A program made the translations under genes and the position numbers. Shown here piece after piece: positions 51,701-59,987 of a stretch of DNA of 64,000 nucleotides. Every line of letters starts with the position of its first letter. Position 1 is the first letter of the stretch. Source of the DNA: CADEDV01 sp964596345 (GTDB taxonomy: Bacteria; Bacteroidota; Bacteroidia; Chitinophagales; Chitinophagaceae). The stretch lies in contig CAZQSZ010000004.1 of assembly GCA_964596345.1 (NCBI GenBank), positions 310,001-374,000 of the forward strand, given 5' to 3'. The notes under the pieces were generated by a model. It ran no database searches. It saw only the letters and a list, made by a program, of their open reading frames with translations, and had not been told where the DNA came from.

Positions 51701-54121
51701 TATTCAGGTAACAGGGCACTGACCCTGGATGTTGAACGGTACACCGCTGCCGGTAATACGGATTCATTGACCGGGACATTTAACCTTGCCACATTTACGG
51801 CTGCTTCGGATGATATCCGCCTCGATTTCCGGTTTAAAAATCATGGGCAGCTTTCCGATCCTGCCAATAAGGTTTGGATCAGGGGAAGTGAAGCAGGTAA
51901 CTGGATACCTGTGTATGATCTTTTTGCTAACCAGAATGAGCCGGATGGTTCGTATAAACTTTCTTCCAGTATTGAGCTGAGTGATTCTTTGGCAGCCTAC
52001 GGCCAGAATTTTTCAACCAGTTTCCAGGTGCGCTGGGGACAGCGGGGGCAATTCATTGCAGCCGATAATGACGGCCGGTCCGGTTATACTTTTGATGATA
52101 TCCGGTTGTACAGCGTGGTGAATGATATCCAGATGATCAGTATTGATACTCCTGTTTCAAACAGCTGTAACCTGGGCAATGCTGTACCAGTACAGGTAAC
52201 GGTCCGTAACTCAGCAAACAGTACTATAATAAATGTTCCGGTTGTTCTTGAAGTGAATGGAACCATTGTAGCCACTGAACTGATACCATCGGTGGCTGCA
52301 AATACTACGGTTCAATACACATTTAATCCCGGAGTGGCAGATTTGTCAGCTTTAGGTAATCATACAGTAAGGGTTTGGGTCAACCTGCTTACGGATACGT
52401 ATCATGAAAATGATACCACAAGTGTTACAATAACAAATTCGCCGGTGGTTTCTTCATTCCCTTACCTGCAGAATTTCGAAACGAATAATGGTTCCTGGCG
52501 TACAGGTGGTGAGAACAGCAGCTGGGAATATGGCACCCCCAATTCTGTTAAGATCAAAAGAGCTGCCAGTGGTAGTAAAGCCTGGAAAACAAAACTGACC
52601 GGTTATTATAATGATAAAGAGCTTTCTTATTTGTATTCACCTTGTTTTGATCTGACAGGAATGACGAATCCTTCATTAAGCTTTAGTCTCGCATTGGATA
52701 TTGAAGATTGCGGACCGGCTGTATTATGCGATGCAGCCTGGGTGGAATACTCCACGGATGGAAGAACCTGGTTAAAACTCGGGGCTTTTGGTGCCGGTAC
52801 CAATTGGTACAACAGGAATTATACCGGTACGCATGTCTGGAGTACGCAAAACTATACCCGTTGGCATGTGGCTACTGCGGCTTTACCAACAACTGCTAAC
52901 AACAGCTTACGGTTAAGATTTGTGTTCAATTCTGATGGAGGGGTGAGCAGGGAAGGTATTGCTATTGATGATATTCATGTTTACGATAACATTTATGGAA
53001 TTTATACCGGGCCTACGATGGGCGCCCCGGTGATGCAGTCAATACCCGGCGGGGTTAATACCTGGGTGGATTTTACAACAGGAGGTAAACTGGTTGCTTC
53101 TGTTCAGCCCAATAACCAGGATATGGGTGATACCTATGCACAGGCTTATATTCATACGGGAGCAGTAAGAAGCAGCGACGGCCAATATTACCACAACAGG
53201 AATATTACTATCAAACCAGATCCTTTATTAGTCAACCTGGCCGACTCCGCTACAGTTCGTTTTTATTTCCTGGACAGCGAAACAGAAGCACTCATTGCTG
53301 CAACAGGTTGCGGAAGCTGCACCAAACCTTCGATGGCCTATGAGTTGGGAGTTTCCAAATACAGCGATCCGAATGATGCAGTGGAAGATGGAAGCCTTGG
53401 AAACAGCCTCGGTAGTTATTGGAGTTTTATCAATGCCACCAATGCTGTAAAAGTCCCGTTTGACCAGGGCTACTACGCCGAATTCAAAGTGAAGAATTTT
53501 TCCGAGTTCTGGCTGAATAATGGTGGTTTTGATAATAACCATCCGTTACCGGTTCAGCTGATAAGTTTTTCAGCGAATAAAACAGCTGATCGGAAAAATG
53601 TACTGCTGAACTGGAAAACAGCATCAGAATTTAATGTCAGCCGGTTTGAAATTGAACTGGCAAGGGGTAATGATGAGTTCCGTTTGAACAGGTTTGCGAA
53701 GATCGGGGAGGTCAACAGCAATGGCAATTCGACCACCGATCAGCAATATGGATTTATGGACGCTGAGAATAATAAACTGGGTGTTCGTTACTACCGGTTA
53801 AAGATCGTGGACAACGACGGCAGTTTCAGTTATTCTGCAGTTCGGTCGGTGGTCTTTACCAATGAGATTACCTGGCAGGTATTCCCGAATCCGTCTTCGG
53901 ATGTATTCAACCTGGTTTACCAGGTAAATGAAGGGGAAGCCATGACAGTTAAAGTATATGATGCGGCCGGTAAAACAGTGTACCAGTCATCCGTAACCGG
54001 TACAGGGTTTATTCAGAAAATGAGTATTGATATGGGAGCTTCTGTTTACGGCAGCGGCTTGTACCTGCTTGAAGCCGTAACCGGGGAAAAGAAACAATCA
54101 TTCAGGCTGGTCAAAAAATAA
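48725..54121 (+). CDS. Giant T9SS-secreted subtilisin-like protease
   Basis: About 1798 residues. Signal peptide MKFNPIPLITLCLLVNFSSLAQ. The S8 peptidase domain has catalytic Asp (about 243-244, GIGDDSNP), His268 (GAHGIHVMG), the oxyanion Asn in ITNNSYG and Ser440 (GTSMAAP). Further regions: a proprotein-convertase-like jelly roll (about 500-630), fibronectin type III-like (about 740-810), CARDB-like repeats (about 830-925 and 1135-1235), MAM/concanavalin-like modules, and a C-terminal T9SS type A domain (VFPNPSSDVFNLVY onward). The first frame codon at 48719 is TTG; the ATG at 48725 is chosen. Likely cell-surface or extracellular. Confidence 0.92.
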   Translation: MKFNPIPLITLCLLVNFSSLAQDDSRFMLQLQGGSFIPSKNITSEALNAVQQRAVGGRSFVVLQFEQIPTIGDRTQLATAGIELLDYIPANAYTAIVTGSLDAVLLQKLHARAIVELTPAQKMQTRLAKGNIPSHAVKIPGTIDVWISFPKTFSFEIVSAELLAKNFELNDIRFKDYRIIGLRIAVERLSELAALPIIDYVQAAPAEDQLLNNKSMLNARANVIRSSLGRNLTGQGVVIGIGDDSNPVRHMDFAGRMINRNVLSGGAHGIHVMGTAAGAGILDERYIGYAPKASIIAQTVSNVLTNIPAYVQDYGMVITNNSYGNIVDDCETFGVYDLYSRILDQQASAYPQLQNVFAAGNSGRMICGNYVPTFGNVLGGYQSAKNIIAVGNTTENDSLTYTSSKGPVRDGRIKPEITAQGKIVASSWPTNIYSFNTGTSMAAPAVAGGLALLYQHYRQLNSGNNPKAGLMKALLCNGATDLGNPGPDYSYGFGWMNLLRSAIMLENNNYFSNSIATGNTQDQVIAVPANTARLKVMLYWNDTAASVLASQALVNDLDLEVIDPSSNTVLPFLLDTIPANVNNPAGTGVDHINNIEQVVIQNPAAGNYILRVKGTAVNLNPVQEYFLVYDTIPVSTTLTYPTGREKFFPGDSLYISWDSWGGPANTFTLEYSKDNGGNWTTISNNVAAGLRQYKWFIPAGDTTDQARIRVTKNSTAQVSTSEVFTIIGNTTVTLSAVQCEGYIAINWTPVIDATDYEVMILQGDEMIPVATTTATNYSFSGLSKDTTYWVTVRPRINGNPGRRAYAISRLPNNGTCAGTISDNDLKVDSIIAPATSGRLFTASALSNSVPVTIRIKNLDDAVSSSGIDVSYYINGVLQQTETISPSIAALSTYNHTFSLNADFSALGTYILETKLVKATDPVTRNDSLSRIIRQLDNQPITIAQLPWVDNFNSLPEQTIMVKQMGLTGSDRYDFVSSTAFGRIRSFINSGIAYSGNRALTLDVERYTAAGNTDSLTGTFNLATFTAASDDIRLDFRFKNHGQLSDPANKVWIRGSEAGNWIPVYDLFANQNEPDGSYKLSSSIELSDSLAAYGQNFSTSFQVRWGQRGQFIAADNDGRSGYTFDDIRLYSVVNDIQMISIDTPVSNSCNLGNAVPVQVTVRNSANSTIINVPVVLEVNGTIVATELIPSVAANTTVQYTFNPGVADLSALGNHTVRVWVNLLTDTYHENDTTSVTITNSPVVSSFPYLQNFETNNGSWRTGGENSSWEYGTPNSVKIKRAASGSKAWKTKLTGYYNDKELSYLYSPCFDLTGMTNPSLSFSLALDIEDCGPAVLCDAAWVEYSTDGRTWLKLGAFGAGTNWYNRNYTGTHVWSTQNYTRWHVATAALPTTANNSLRLRFVFNSDGGVSREGIAIDDIHVYDNIYGIYTGPTMGAPVMQSIPGGVNTWVDFTTGGKLVASVQPNNQDMGDTYAQAYIHTGAVRSSDGQYYHNRNITIKPDPLLVNLADSATVRFYFLDSETEALIAATGCGSCTKPSMAYELGVSKYSDPNDAVEDGSLGNSLGSYWSFINATNAVKVPFDQGYYAEFKVKNFSEFWLNNGGFDNNHPLPVQLISFSANKTADRKNVLLNWKTASEFNVSRFEIELARGNDEFRLNRFAKIGEVNSNGNSTTDQQYGFMDAENNKLGVRYYRLKIVDNDGSFSYSAVRSVVFTNEITWQVFPNPSSDVFNLVYQVNEGEAMTVKVYDAAGKTVYQSSVTGTGFIQKMSIDMGASVYGSGLYLLEAVTGEKKQSFRLVKK

Positions 54122-54126
54122 AAAAA

Positions 54127-54149
54127 CCATCCCGCTTGGGCGGGACGGT
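54127..54149. terminator. Bidirectional terminator
   Basis: TCCCGC and GCGGGA pair around TTGG between two convergent genes, with A- and T-rich flanks. Confidence 0.6.
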
Positions 54150-54173
54150 ATATGAAAGTTGCTTTTAATCAGT

Positions 54174-54383
54174 TTACCAGCCTTGTTTAGCGATGCCGGC
54201 TTTGATGGCCGCCAATGCTTTTTCTTCGCCCATCAGGGTGGTGAGTTTGTTTCCTTTTCCGTCATTGCCCTGGGCCATATAAGCACCTTTGGCTGTCTTG
54301 GTGATAACAGCATCCAGCATCTCAACTCCCTTTTCTTTCGTTTTTACGTTGTAGGCGGTGATTTTTACATCAGACATGGTCAT
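54174..54383 (-). CDS. Small conserved protein of unknown function
   Basis: A 69-residue soluble protein (MTMSDVKITAYNVKTKEK at the start, ending AGIAKQGW). The pattern of an N-terminal beta strand, a middle GAYMAQGNDGKGNKLTTLM and an Ala-rich C-terminal helix suggests a compact folded domain. The second ATG at 54377 is an equally good start. Convergent with the subtilase gene. Confidence 0.7.
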   Translation of the reverse strand: MTMSDVKITAYNVKTKEKGVEMLDAVITKTAKGAYMAQGNDGKGNKLTTLMGEEKALAAIKAGIAKQGW

Positions 54384-54455
54384 TAGTTTTTGAGTTAGTA
54401 AAGGCTGAAATTACGGATTCCGGAGGGTTTCAGGGGGCAATTTTTTTAAACAGGC

Positions 54456-54483
54456 ATAAAAAAGCCCCAAAATTTCGGGGCTA
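54456..54483 (-). terminator. Intrinsic terminator of gyrB
   Basis: On the minus strand AGCCCCGAAA pairs with TTTGGGGCT, followed by six T. It lies 27 bp past the gyrB stop. Confidence 0.85.
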
Positions 54484-54509
54484 ACTTATTTATTCATAAA
54501 TAGTTAAGC

Positions 54510-56489
54510 TTATACATCCAGCTTGGCATATTTCGCATGGCTTTCGATGAATTCCCTCCTGGGAGCCACTTCATCTCCCATCAGCATGCTGAAAATGCGG
54601 TCCGCTTCCAGGGCACTTTGGATGGTCACCTGTTTCAGGGTCCTGGTTTCAGGGTTCATAGTAGTATCCCAAAGCTGGTTAGCATTCATTTCACCCAAAC
54701 CTTTATAGCGCTGAATGTTTACAGAATCTTCCTTTCCCCCGCCTAATCTTTCCACCAAAATTTTTCGCTGTTCTTCATTGTACGCATAAACCTGTTCTTT
54801 ACCCTTTTTAACCAGGTATAGTGGCGGCTGGGCGATATAAACATATCCTTGCTCCACCAGGGCTTTCATGTACCTGAAAATAAAGGTCAGGATCAAAGTG
54901 GCGATATGCGAACCGTCCACATCGGCATCGGTCATGATGATCAGCTTATGATAACGTAGCTTACCAATATCTAATGCCTTAGGGTCTTCCGGAGTTCCCA
55001 TTTTTACTCCCAGTGCGGTAAACATGTTCCGGATCTCCTCGTTGTCGTAGATCTTATGCTCCATCGCTTTTTCCACGTTCAGGATCTTACCCCTGAGTGG
55101 AAGAATAGCCTGGAAACTCCGGTCTCTTCCCTGCTTGGCTGTTCCGCCCGCCGAATCTCCCTCGACTAGGAATAATTCGCAACGGTCAGGATCCCGGTCC
55201 GAGCAATCCGCCAGTTTACCGGGAAGACCGCCGCCGGTTAATACAGATTTACGCTGTACTAATTCCCTTGCTTTTCTTGCTGCAGCTCTTGCCTGCGCCG
55301 CAAGGATCACCTTATTAATAATATTCTTGGCGTCTCTTGGATTTTCTTCCAGGTAGGCATCCAGTACTTTTGAAACGGTACTATCCACCACACCCATTAC
55401 TTCGCTGTTGCCGAGTTTGGTTTTGGTTTGTCCTTCAAATTGGGGCTCAGGAACCTTTACAGAAATGATGGCACTTAAGCCTTCCCGGAAGTCATCACCC
55501 TCAATCTCTACTTTGGCTTTTTCAAACAAACCATTTTTATCACCATAGCTTTTGAATACCCTGGTTAAGGCACGACGAAAACCGGCCACATGAGTACCAC
55601 CTTCAATGGTATTGATGTTATTTACATACGAATAGATATGTTCGCTGTATGTGTCGTTATAGTTTAAGGCTACATCTACTGCCACATTGGTATTCTCGTC
55701 GTGTCCCTCCACATAAAGAACATTCGGAATAAGCGGATTGCGGCCTGCAGCTTTATCCAGCATTTCTACAAATTCAACGATTCCGCCTTCACTGTAAAAT
55801 TCAGTTGCAAAAGGCTGCTGGTTATCGTCCAGTTCACGAAGGTCGGTAAGAGTGATGCGGATCTTCCTGTTCAGGTAGGCAAGTTCACGAAGACGGCCTT
55901 CGAGAATTTCACGGGTATAAACAGTGGTGATAAAAATGCTGGCATCCGGCCAGAAATGAACCCGGGTGCCGGTTGTTTCGCTATTACCAATTTCACGAAC
56001 GGCATATTGAGGAATGCCGGTATGATATTCCTGTTCGAATTTTTTTCCATCCCGGTTAACCGTTACATGCAACCTTGAACTCAATGCGTTTACACAACTC
56101 ACACCCACACCATGCAGACCACCGGATACCTTATAAGAACCCTTATCAAATTTTCCACCCGCATGCAGCACGGTCATTACCACTTCCAGCGCAGAACGCT
56201 TTTCTTTGGTATGCATCGCAGTAGGAATACCACGGCCATCATCTTCTACAGCAATTGAATTGTCTTCATGTATGGTAACAGAAATATTCTTACAATAACC
56301 TGCCAGTGCTTCATCAATAGAGTTATCAACGACCTCGTACACCAGGTGGTGTAAACCTTTCACACCAATGTCCCCGATATACATGGCCGGACGCTTACGA
56401 ACAGCTTCCAATCCCTCCAGAACCTGTATACTATCGGCGCTGTAACCGGCCGAAATCGCTGCTGCTTTTTCTTTTGCTTCAGTAGTCAT
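54510..56489 (-). CDS. gyrB: DNA gyrase subunit B
   Basis: A 659-residue ATPase subunit of gyrase, which with GyrA introduces negative supercoils. GHKL ATPase motifs: VVDNSIDEALAG, DDGRGIP and GLHGVGVSCVNALS. The Toprim domain has LVEGDSAGG and DADVDGSHI. The C-terminal GyrB domain includes RYKGLGEMNANQLW. A TAAATTTG promoter box lies at 56541-56534, directly over the most upstream possible ATG (56534), so the start is placed at the second in-frame ATG (56489). GyrB is favoured over ParE by overall sequence and size. Confidence 0.93.
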   Translation of the reverse strand: MTTEAKEKAAAISAGYSADSIQVLEGLEAVRKRPAMYIGDIGVKGLHHLVYEVVDNSIDEALAGYCKNISVTIHEDNSIAVEDDGRGIPTAMHTKEKRSALEVVMTVLHAGGKFDKGSYKVSGGLHGVGVSCVNALSSRLHVTVNRDGKKFEQEYHTGIPQYAVREIGNSETTGTRVHFWPDASIFITTVYTREILEGRLRELAYLNRKIRITLTDLRELDDNQQPFATEFYSEGGIVEFVEMLDKAAGRNPLIPNVLYVEGHDENTNVAVDVALNYNDTYSEHIYSYVNNINTIEGGTHVAGFRRALTRVFKSYGDKNGLFEKAKVEIEGDDFREGLSAIISVKVPEPQFEGQTKTKLGNSEVMGVVDSTVSKVLDAYLEENPRDAKNIINKVILAAQARAAARKARELVQRKSVLTGGGLPGKLADCSDRDPDRCELFLVEGDSAGGTAKQGRDRSFQAILPLRGKILNVEKAMEHKIYDNEEIRNMFTALGVKMGTPEDPKALDIGKLRYHKLIIMTDADVDGSHIATLILTFIFRYMKALVEQGYVYIAQPPLYLVKKGKEQVYAYNEEQRKILVERLGGGKEDSVNIQRYKGLGEMNANQLWDTTMNPETRTLKQVTIQSALEADRIFSMLMGDEVAPRREFIESHAKYAKLDV

Positions 56490-56533
56490 AATATGAGAAA
56501 ATCTCCCTGTTAAAAATGAAAAAATAGAACTCA

Positions 56534-56541
56534 CAAATTTA
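56534..56541 (-). promoter_or_regulatory. Promoter -7 box of gyrB
   Basis: TAAATTTG on the minus strand, exact TAnnTTTG. Predicted transcription starts about 56529, which makes the ATG at 56534 unusable and supports 56489. Confidence 0.5.
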
Positions 56542-56614
56542 CGGAAATAGACCCGGGAAGCAGGGTTTTATAAGCTCTTTTTTACACTATTTTTCGGGTG
56601 TTGTGGATAAACGA

Positions 56615-56637
56615 AAATGCCCGGTAAACGGGCATTT
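56615..56637 (-). terminator. Hairpin terminator of lpxC-fabZ
   Basis: AAATGCCCG (56615-56623) and CGGGCATTT (56629-56637) pair perfectly. It lies between lpxC-fabZ and gyrB, both leftward. Confidence 0.65.
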
Positions 56638-56680
56638 CAGCTTTATGACGGCGGGTAAAAAAAAGGTCGTAAAATTCCAG

Positions 56681-58120
56681 TTATCTTTTGACGATCTGGG
56701 CCACCAGGTCAGCTTCAGCACAGACCTTGTTTCCAACATAGGTGGTGCCTTTCATTTCACAAATACCGCGACGGATCGGGGCTGATAATTCCATCTTCAG
56801 GATCAGCGTATCGCCGGGTTTTACCATTTGTTTGAATTTGCAGTTATCGATCTTCAGGAAATAAGTATCATACTGGCCTTCACCACTGAGATTAATGGCC
56901 AGGATGCCCCCGCATTGTGCCAGGGCTTCAATTTGTAATACGCCGGGCATAACAGGATTACCGGGAAAATGTCCCTGGAAGAACCATTCATTGAACGTTA
57001 CATTCTTAATGCCGACAATATGCGTGTCACTCAGTTCAATGATCTTATCGACCAGCGCAAAAGGAAAGCGGTGCGGCAATGTTTTTTCAATGAACTGCTG
57101 GTCATATACAGGAGGAAGGGTTGGATCGTACACCGGGATACCACGGGTGTGTTTATTCTTCTTGATGTATTGTTTGATCTTTTTAGCAAACTCGACATTG
57201 GTACTATGACCAGGACGATTAGCAATAATCCTTCCTTTAATGGGATAGCCGATCAACGCCAGATCACCCACCACATCCAGCAGTTTATGCCTGGCGGGTT
57301 CATTGGGGAAACGCAAGACCAGGTTATTGAGATAGCCTTCGCTTTTTACTTCGATCTTATCTTTCTTAAAGATCTTCCGTAAGCGTTCCATCGCTGTATC
57401 ATCCACGGGCTTGTCAACAATAACGATAGCATTATTCACATCACCGCCCTTGATCAGGTTATGATCCAGCAGCATCTCCAGTTCATGTAAAAAACAAAAA
57501 GTACGGCAGGGGGCTATTTCTGTTTTGAAATCATTCAGGTGTTTTAATCCTGCGTGTTGTGTACCCAAAACGGGAGAGTTGAAATCAATCAGCGTAGTAA
57601 CATTATATTCCATGGCGGGCATCACCACCATTTCGACTCTTTTGGCTTCGTCGTAGTAATAAATATTTTCATCAATGCTATACCAGACTTTTGCAGCATC
57701 CTGTTCTAAAATTCCGGCTTCTTCGATCAGTTCCACAAAAGGTTGTGAACTGCCATCCATGATCGGCATTTCAGGCCCGTTGATCTCCATCAGGCAGTTG
57801 TCAATGCCCATACCAACTAAGGCAGCCAGCACATGTTCAACGGTGCTTATTTTGGCACCATTGGCTTCCAGTGTGGTACCGCGGCTTACATCCGTTACCA
57901 GGTCACAATCTGCTTTGATCACCGGTTGATTGGGCAGGTCAATGCGTTGGAACTGGAATCCAAACCCCGGGCTGGCCGGTTTCAGGGTCAGGTCGGCCAT
58001 TACACCCGTATGTAAACCGGTGCCGGAAATGCTCACGGCGGATTTTAAAGTATGCTGTTTATCAGGATTGAAACCGGCATTTTCACCGGCAGCTGGTTTT
58101 TTTTCTATGAGGGGATTCAT
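56681..58120 (-). CDS. lpxC-fabZ: Bifunctional LpxC deacetylase / FabZ dehydratase
   Basis: A 479-residue fusion found in Bacteroidota. The N-terminal LpxC half (about residues 20-320; VSISGTGLHTG, then STVEHVLAALVGMGIDN with zinc ligands) removes acetate from UDP-3-O-acyl-GlcNAc, the committed step of lipid A synthesis. The C-terminal FabZ half (about 335-479) is a hotdog-fold dehydratase of type II fatty acid synthesis with catalytic His350 (LPHRFPF) and GHFPGNPVMPGVLQIEALAQ. A TATATTTG box lies 5 bp before the ATG. lpxA, which usually follows, is absent here. Confidence 0.96.
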   Translation of the reverse strand: MNPLIEKKPAAGENAGFNPDKQHTLKSAVSISGTGLHTGVMADLTLKPASPGFGFQFQRIDLPNQPVIKADCDLVTDVSRGTTLEANGAKISTVEHVLAALVGMGIDNCLMEINGPEMPIMDGSSQPFVELIEEAGILEQDAAKVWYSIDENIYYYDEAKRVEMVVMPAMEYNVTTLIDFNSPVLGTQHAGLKHLNDFKTEIAPCRTFCFLHELEMLLDHNLIKGGDVNNAIVIVDKPVDDTAMERLRKIFKKDKIEVKSEGYLNNLVLRFPNEPARHKLLDVVGDLALIGYPIKGRIIANRPGHSTNVEFAKKIKQYIKKNKHTRGIPVYDPTLPPVYDQQFIEKTLPHRFPFALVDKIIELSDTHIVGIKNVTFNEWFFQGHFPGNPVMPGVLQIEALAQCGGILAINLSGEGQYDTYFLKIDNCKFKQMVKPGDTLILKMELSAPIRRGICEMKGTTYVGNKVCAEADLVAQIVKR

Positions 58121-58125
58121 AATGA

Positions 58126-58133
58126 CAAATATA
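58126..58133 (-). promoter_or_regulatory. Promoter -7 box of lpxC-fabZ
   Basis: TATATTTG on the minus strand. Only 5 bp separate it from the ATG, so the mRNA is predicted to be leaderless. Confidence 0.45.
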
Positions 58134-58298
58134 GGAATTAGAAAGTAGTCAGCCGGTCCTGCCGTGGCTGTTATTCAATTTTCCACCCGGAGTTTTCTGC
58201 CTTTAATCATACCTGTACCTGCCGAAGGTCATTCTTACCGGAGGGCTCACCGGATTACCTTAACAGGGAAAATTATCTCATTTCAAAAATTGCTTTAT

Positions 58299-58880
58299 AT
58301 GAAAAATTTTTTTCTTCCCATCCTGTTACTGGTAAGTTCAGTTGCAGTTGGACAAGCATGGGCTAAAGAATATGATTTTGTTGATGATTGTGTTTGTGGT
58401 CTTGCCAAAGTGGGTAAGGATGGCAAGTTTGGGTATGTCGATAATAAAGGTAAATTGGTTGTTCCTGTCATGTATGACGAAGCAATGTCCTTTAGTGAAG
58501 GAATGGCTGCCATCCGGGAAGGTAAATATTGGGGTTACCTGGACAGCACCGGTGTGATCGTGATTAAACCTCAATACGACGAAGCGATGTCATTTGCAGA
58601 CAGCCTTGCTGCCGTAAAAAAAGGAGGTCATTTTGGTTTCATTGACCGGAACAATCATGTCGTGATTCCGTTTGAATATGAAATGGCCGGCAGTTTTGGG
58701 GAAGGGCTGGCCCCGGTATCCAACGCCAAAGAACTCTGGGGCTATATCAATCAGAAAGGAAGACTGGTGATCGGGTTCAGTTTCACGTTTGCCGACCGGT
58801 TCAGCGATGGTCAGGCAAGGGTAATGAAAGGAAGCCGCTTGTATTATATTGACAGGAATGGAAAAGAAGTGAGCCAGTGA
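58299..58880 (+). CDS. Secreted WG-repeat protein
   Basis: A 193-residue protein with a signal peptide (MKNFFLPILLLVSSVAVGQ). Four to five WG repeats of about 30 residues follow, of the form G(Y/F)(V/I)D..G..V(I/V)P..YDEA..F..G.A.V. The start at 58299 is chosen because the upstream in-frame part has no signal features. The function of WG repeats is unknown. It sits in the opposite direction between lpxD and lpxC-fabZ, genes usually found together. Confidence 0.85.
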   Translation: MKNFFLPILLLVSSVAVGQAWAKEYDFVDDCVCGLAKVGKDGKFGYVDNKGKLVVPVMYDEAMSFSEGMAAIREGKYWGYLDSTGVIVIKPQYDEAMSFADSLAAVKKGGHFGFIDRNNHVVIPFEYEMAGSFGEGLAPVSNAKELWGYINQKGRLVIGFSFTFADRFSDGQARVMKGSRLYYIDRNGKEVSQ

Positions 58881-58897
58881 GAAAATTACTAACTATC

Positions 58898-58926
58898 AAA
58901 AAGGAGCTTAACAGAAGCTCCTTTTT
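58898..58926. terminator. Bidirectional terminator between WG gene and lpxD
   Basis: AAAAAGGAGCTT and AAGCTCCTTTTT pair perfectly around ACAGA-type loop bases (58910-58914) and serve both convergent genes. Confidence 0.85.
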
Positions 58927-58928
58927 AT

Positions 58929-59972
58929 TTAAACCTTTTCAGCCAGCAATTGCTTGATCAATGCTTCTAATTCTTTTACTCTTTTTTCCAGTTCAGGTAG
59001 TTTGCGGGTAACGGCCTGGCTGCGGAGGGCCGCTGTATAATCATAAGCCGGGGAACCAGTAACGGCTTTACCCGGGTCGATGGATTTGCTGACACCACTT
59101 TGCGCATTCACTTTAGCACCATCACCTAATTGTATATGACCAACAATACCGGCTTGCCCGCCGATCATTACACCATTCCCGATCTTGGTACTGCCACTTA
59201 CACCGGCCTGTGCAGCTATTACCGTGCTGTTGCCAATCTCCACGTTATGGGCAACCTGGATCAGGTTGTCCAGCTTGGCGCCACTCTTTATTAAAGTAGA
59301 ACCAATCGTCGCCCGGTCAATGGTGGCATTGGCGCCAATTTCCACATGATCCTGTATCACTACATTCCCGATCTGCGGCACTTTTTTAAAACTACCATCT
59401 GCCTGTGGTGCAAAACCAAACCCATCACTGCCGATTACTGTGCCGGCGTGAATAATAACATTATTGCCGATCACACAATCATGATAAATTTTTACCCCCG
59501 GGTGGATAATACAATTATCGCCTACTGTTACATTATCCCCGAGAAAGGCATTGGGATAGATTTTCGTGTTATTGCCAATTCTTACTTTCTCCCCGAGGTA
59601 AGCAAATGCCCCGATAAATACCTGCTGACCATAGACCGCTGTTTTTGCAATATAACTGGGTTCCTGCACCCCGCTCAATTGTTGTTGCATGATCTCCTGG
59701 TATTTGCTGAGTAAGGTGGCAAAAGCGGTGTAAGCATCTGCTACCCGGATCAAGGTAGCCTGTACGGCTTGTTTTAACTGGAAGCCTTCATTGATGATGA
59801 TGACAGAAGCCTTCGTGGTATAGATATAATCCTCGTACTTCGGATTGGCAAGAAAACTAAGCTGCCCTTCCCCAGCTTCCTCGATCTTTCCAAAGGAATT
59901 TACAGATGCGGAAGGGTCGCCTTCAATGGTACCATTGATAAGCAGGGCAATTTGAGCAGCAGGGAAAGTCAT
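58929..59972 (-). CDS. lpxD: UDP-3-O-acylglucosamine N-acyltransferase
   Basis: A 347-residue left-handed beta-helix acyltransferase that adds the second hydroxyacyl chain in lipid A synthesis. The N-terminal domain (1-100) includes GQLSFLANPKYEDY. Hexapeptide repeats run from about 110 to 310, with the active-site histidine region VIIHAGTVIGSDGFGF. A C-terminal helix (KRVKELEALIKQLLAEK) completes the trimer. It is 15 bp downstream of the HD gene. Confidence 0.95.
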   Translation of the reverse strand: MTFPAAQIALLINGTIEGDPSASVNSFGKIEEAGEGQLSFLANPKYEDYIYTTKASVIIINEGFQLKQAVQATLIRVADAYTAFATLLSKYQEIMQQQLSGVQEPSYIAKTAVYGQQVFIGAFAYLGEKVRIGNNTKIYPNAFLGDNVTVGDNCIIHPGVKIYHDCVIGNNVIIHAGTVIGSDGFGFAPQADGSFKKVPQIGNVVIQDHVEIGANATIDRATIGSTLIKSGAKLDNLIQVAHNVEIGNSTVIAAQAGVSGSTKIGNGVMIGGQAGIVGHIQLGDGAKVNAQSGVSKSIDPGKAVTGSPAYDYTAALRSQAVTRKLPELEKRVKELEALIKQLLAEKV

Positions 59973-59987
59973 GAGTCTATTATTTAG

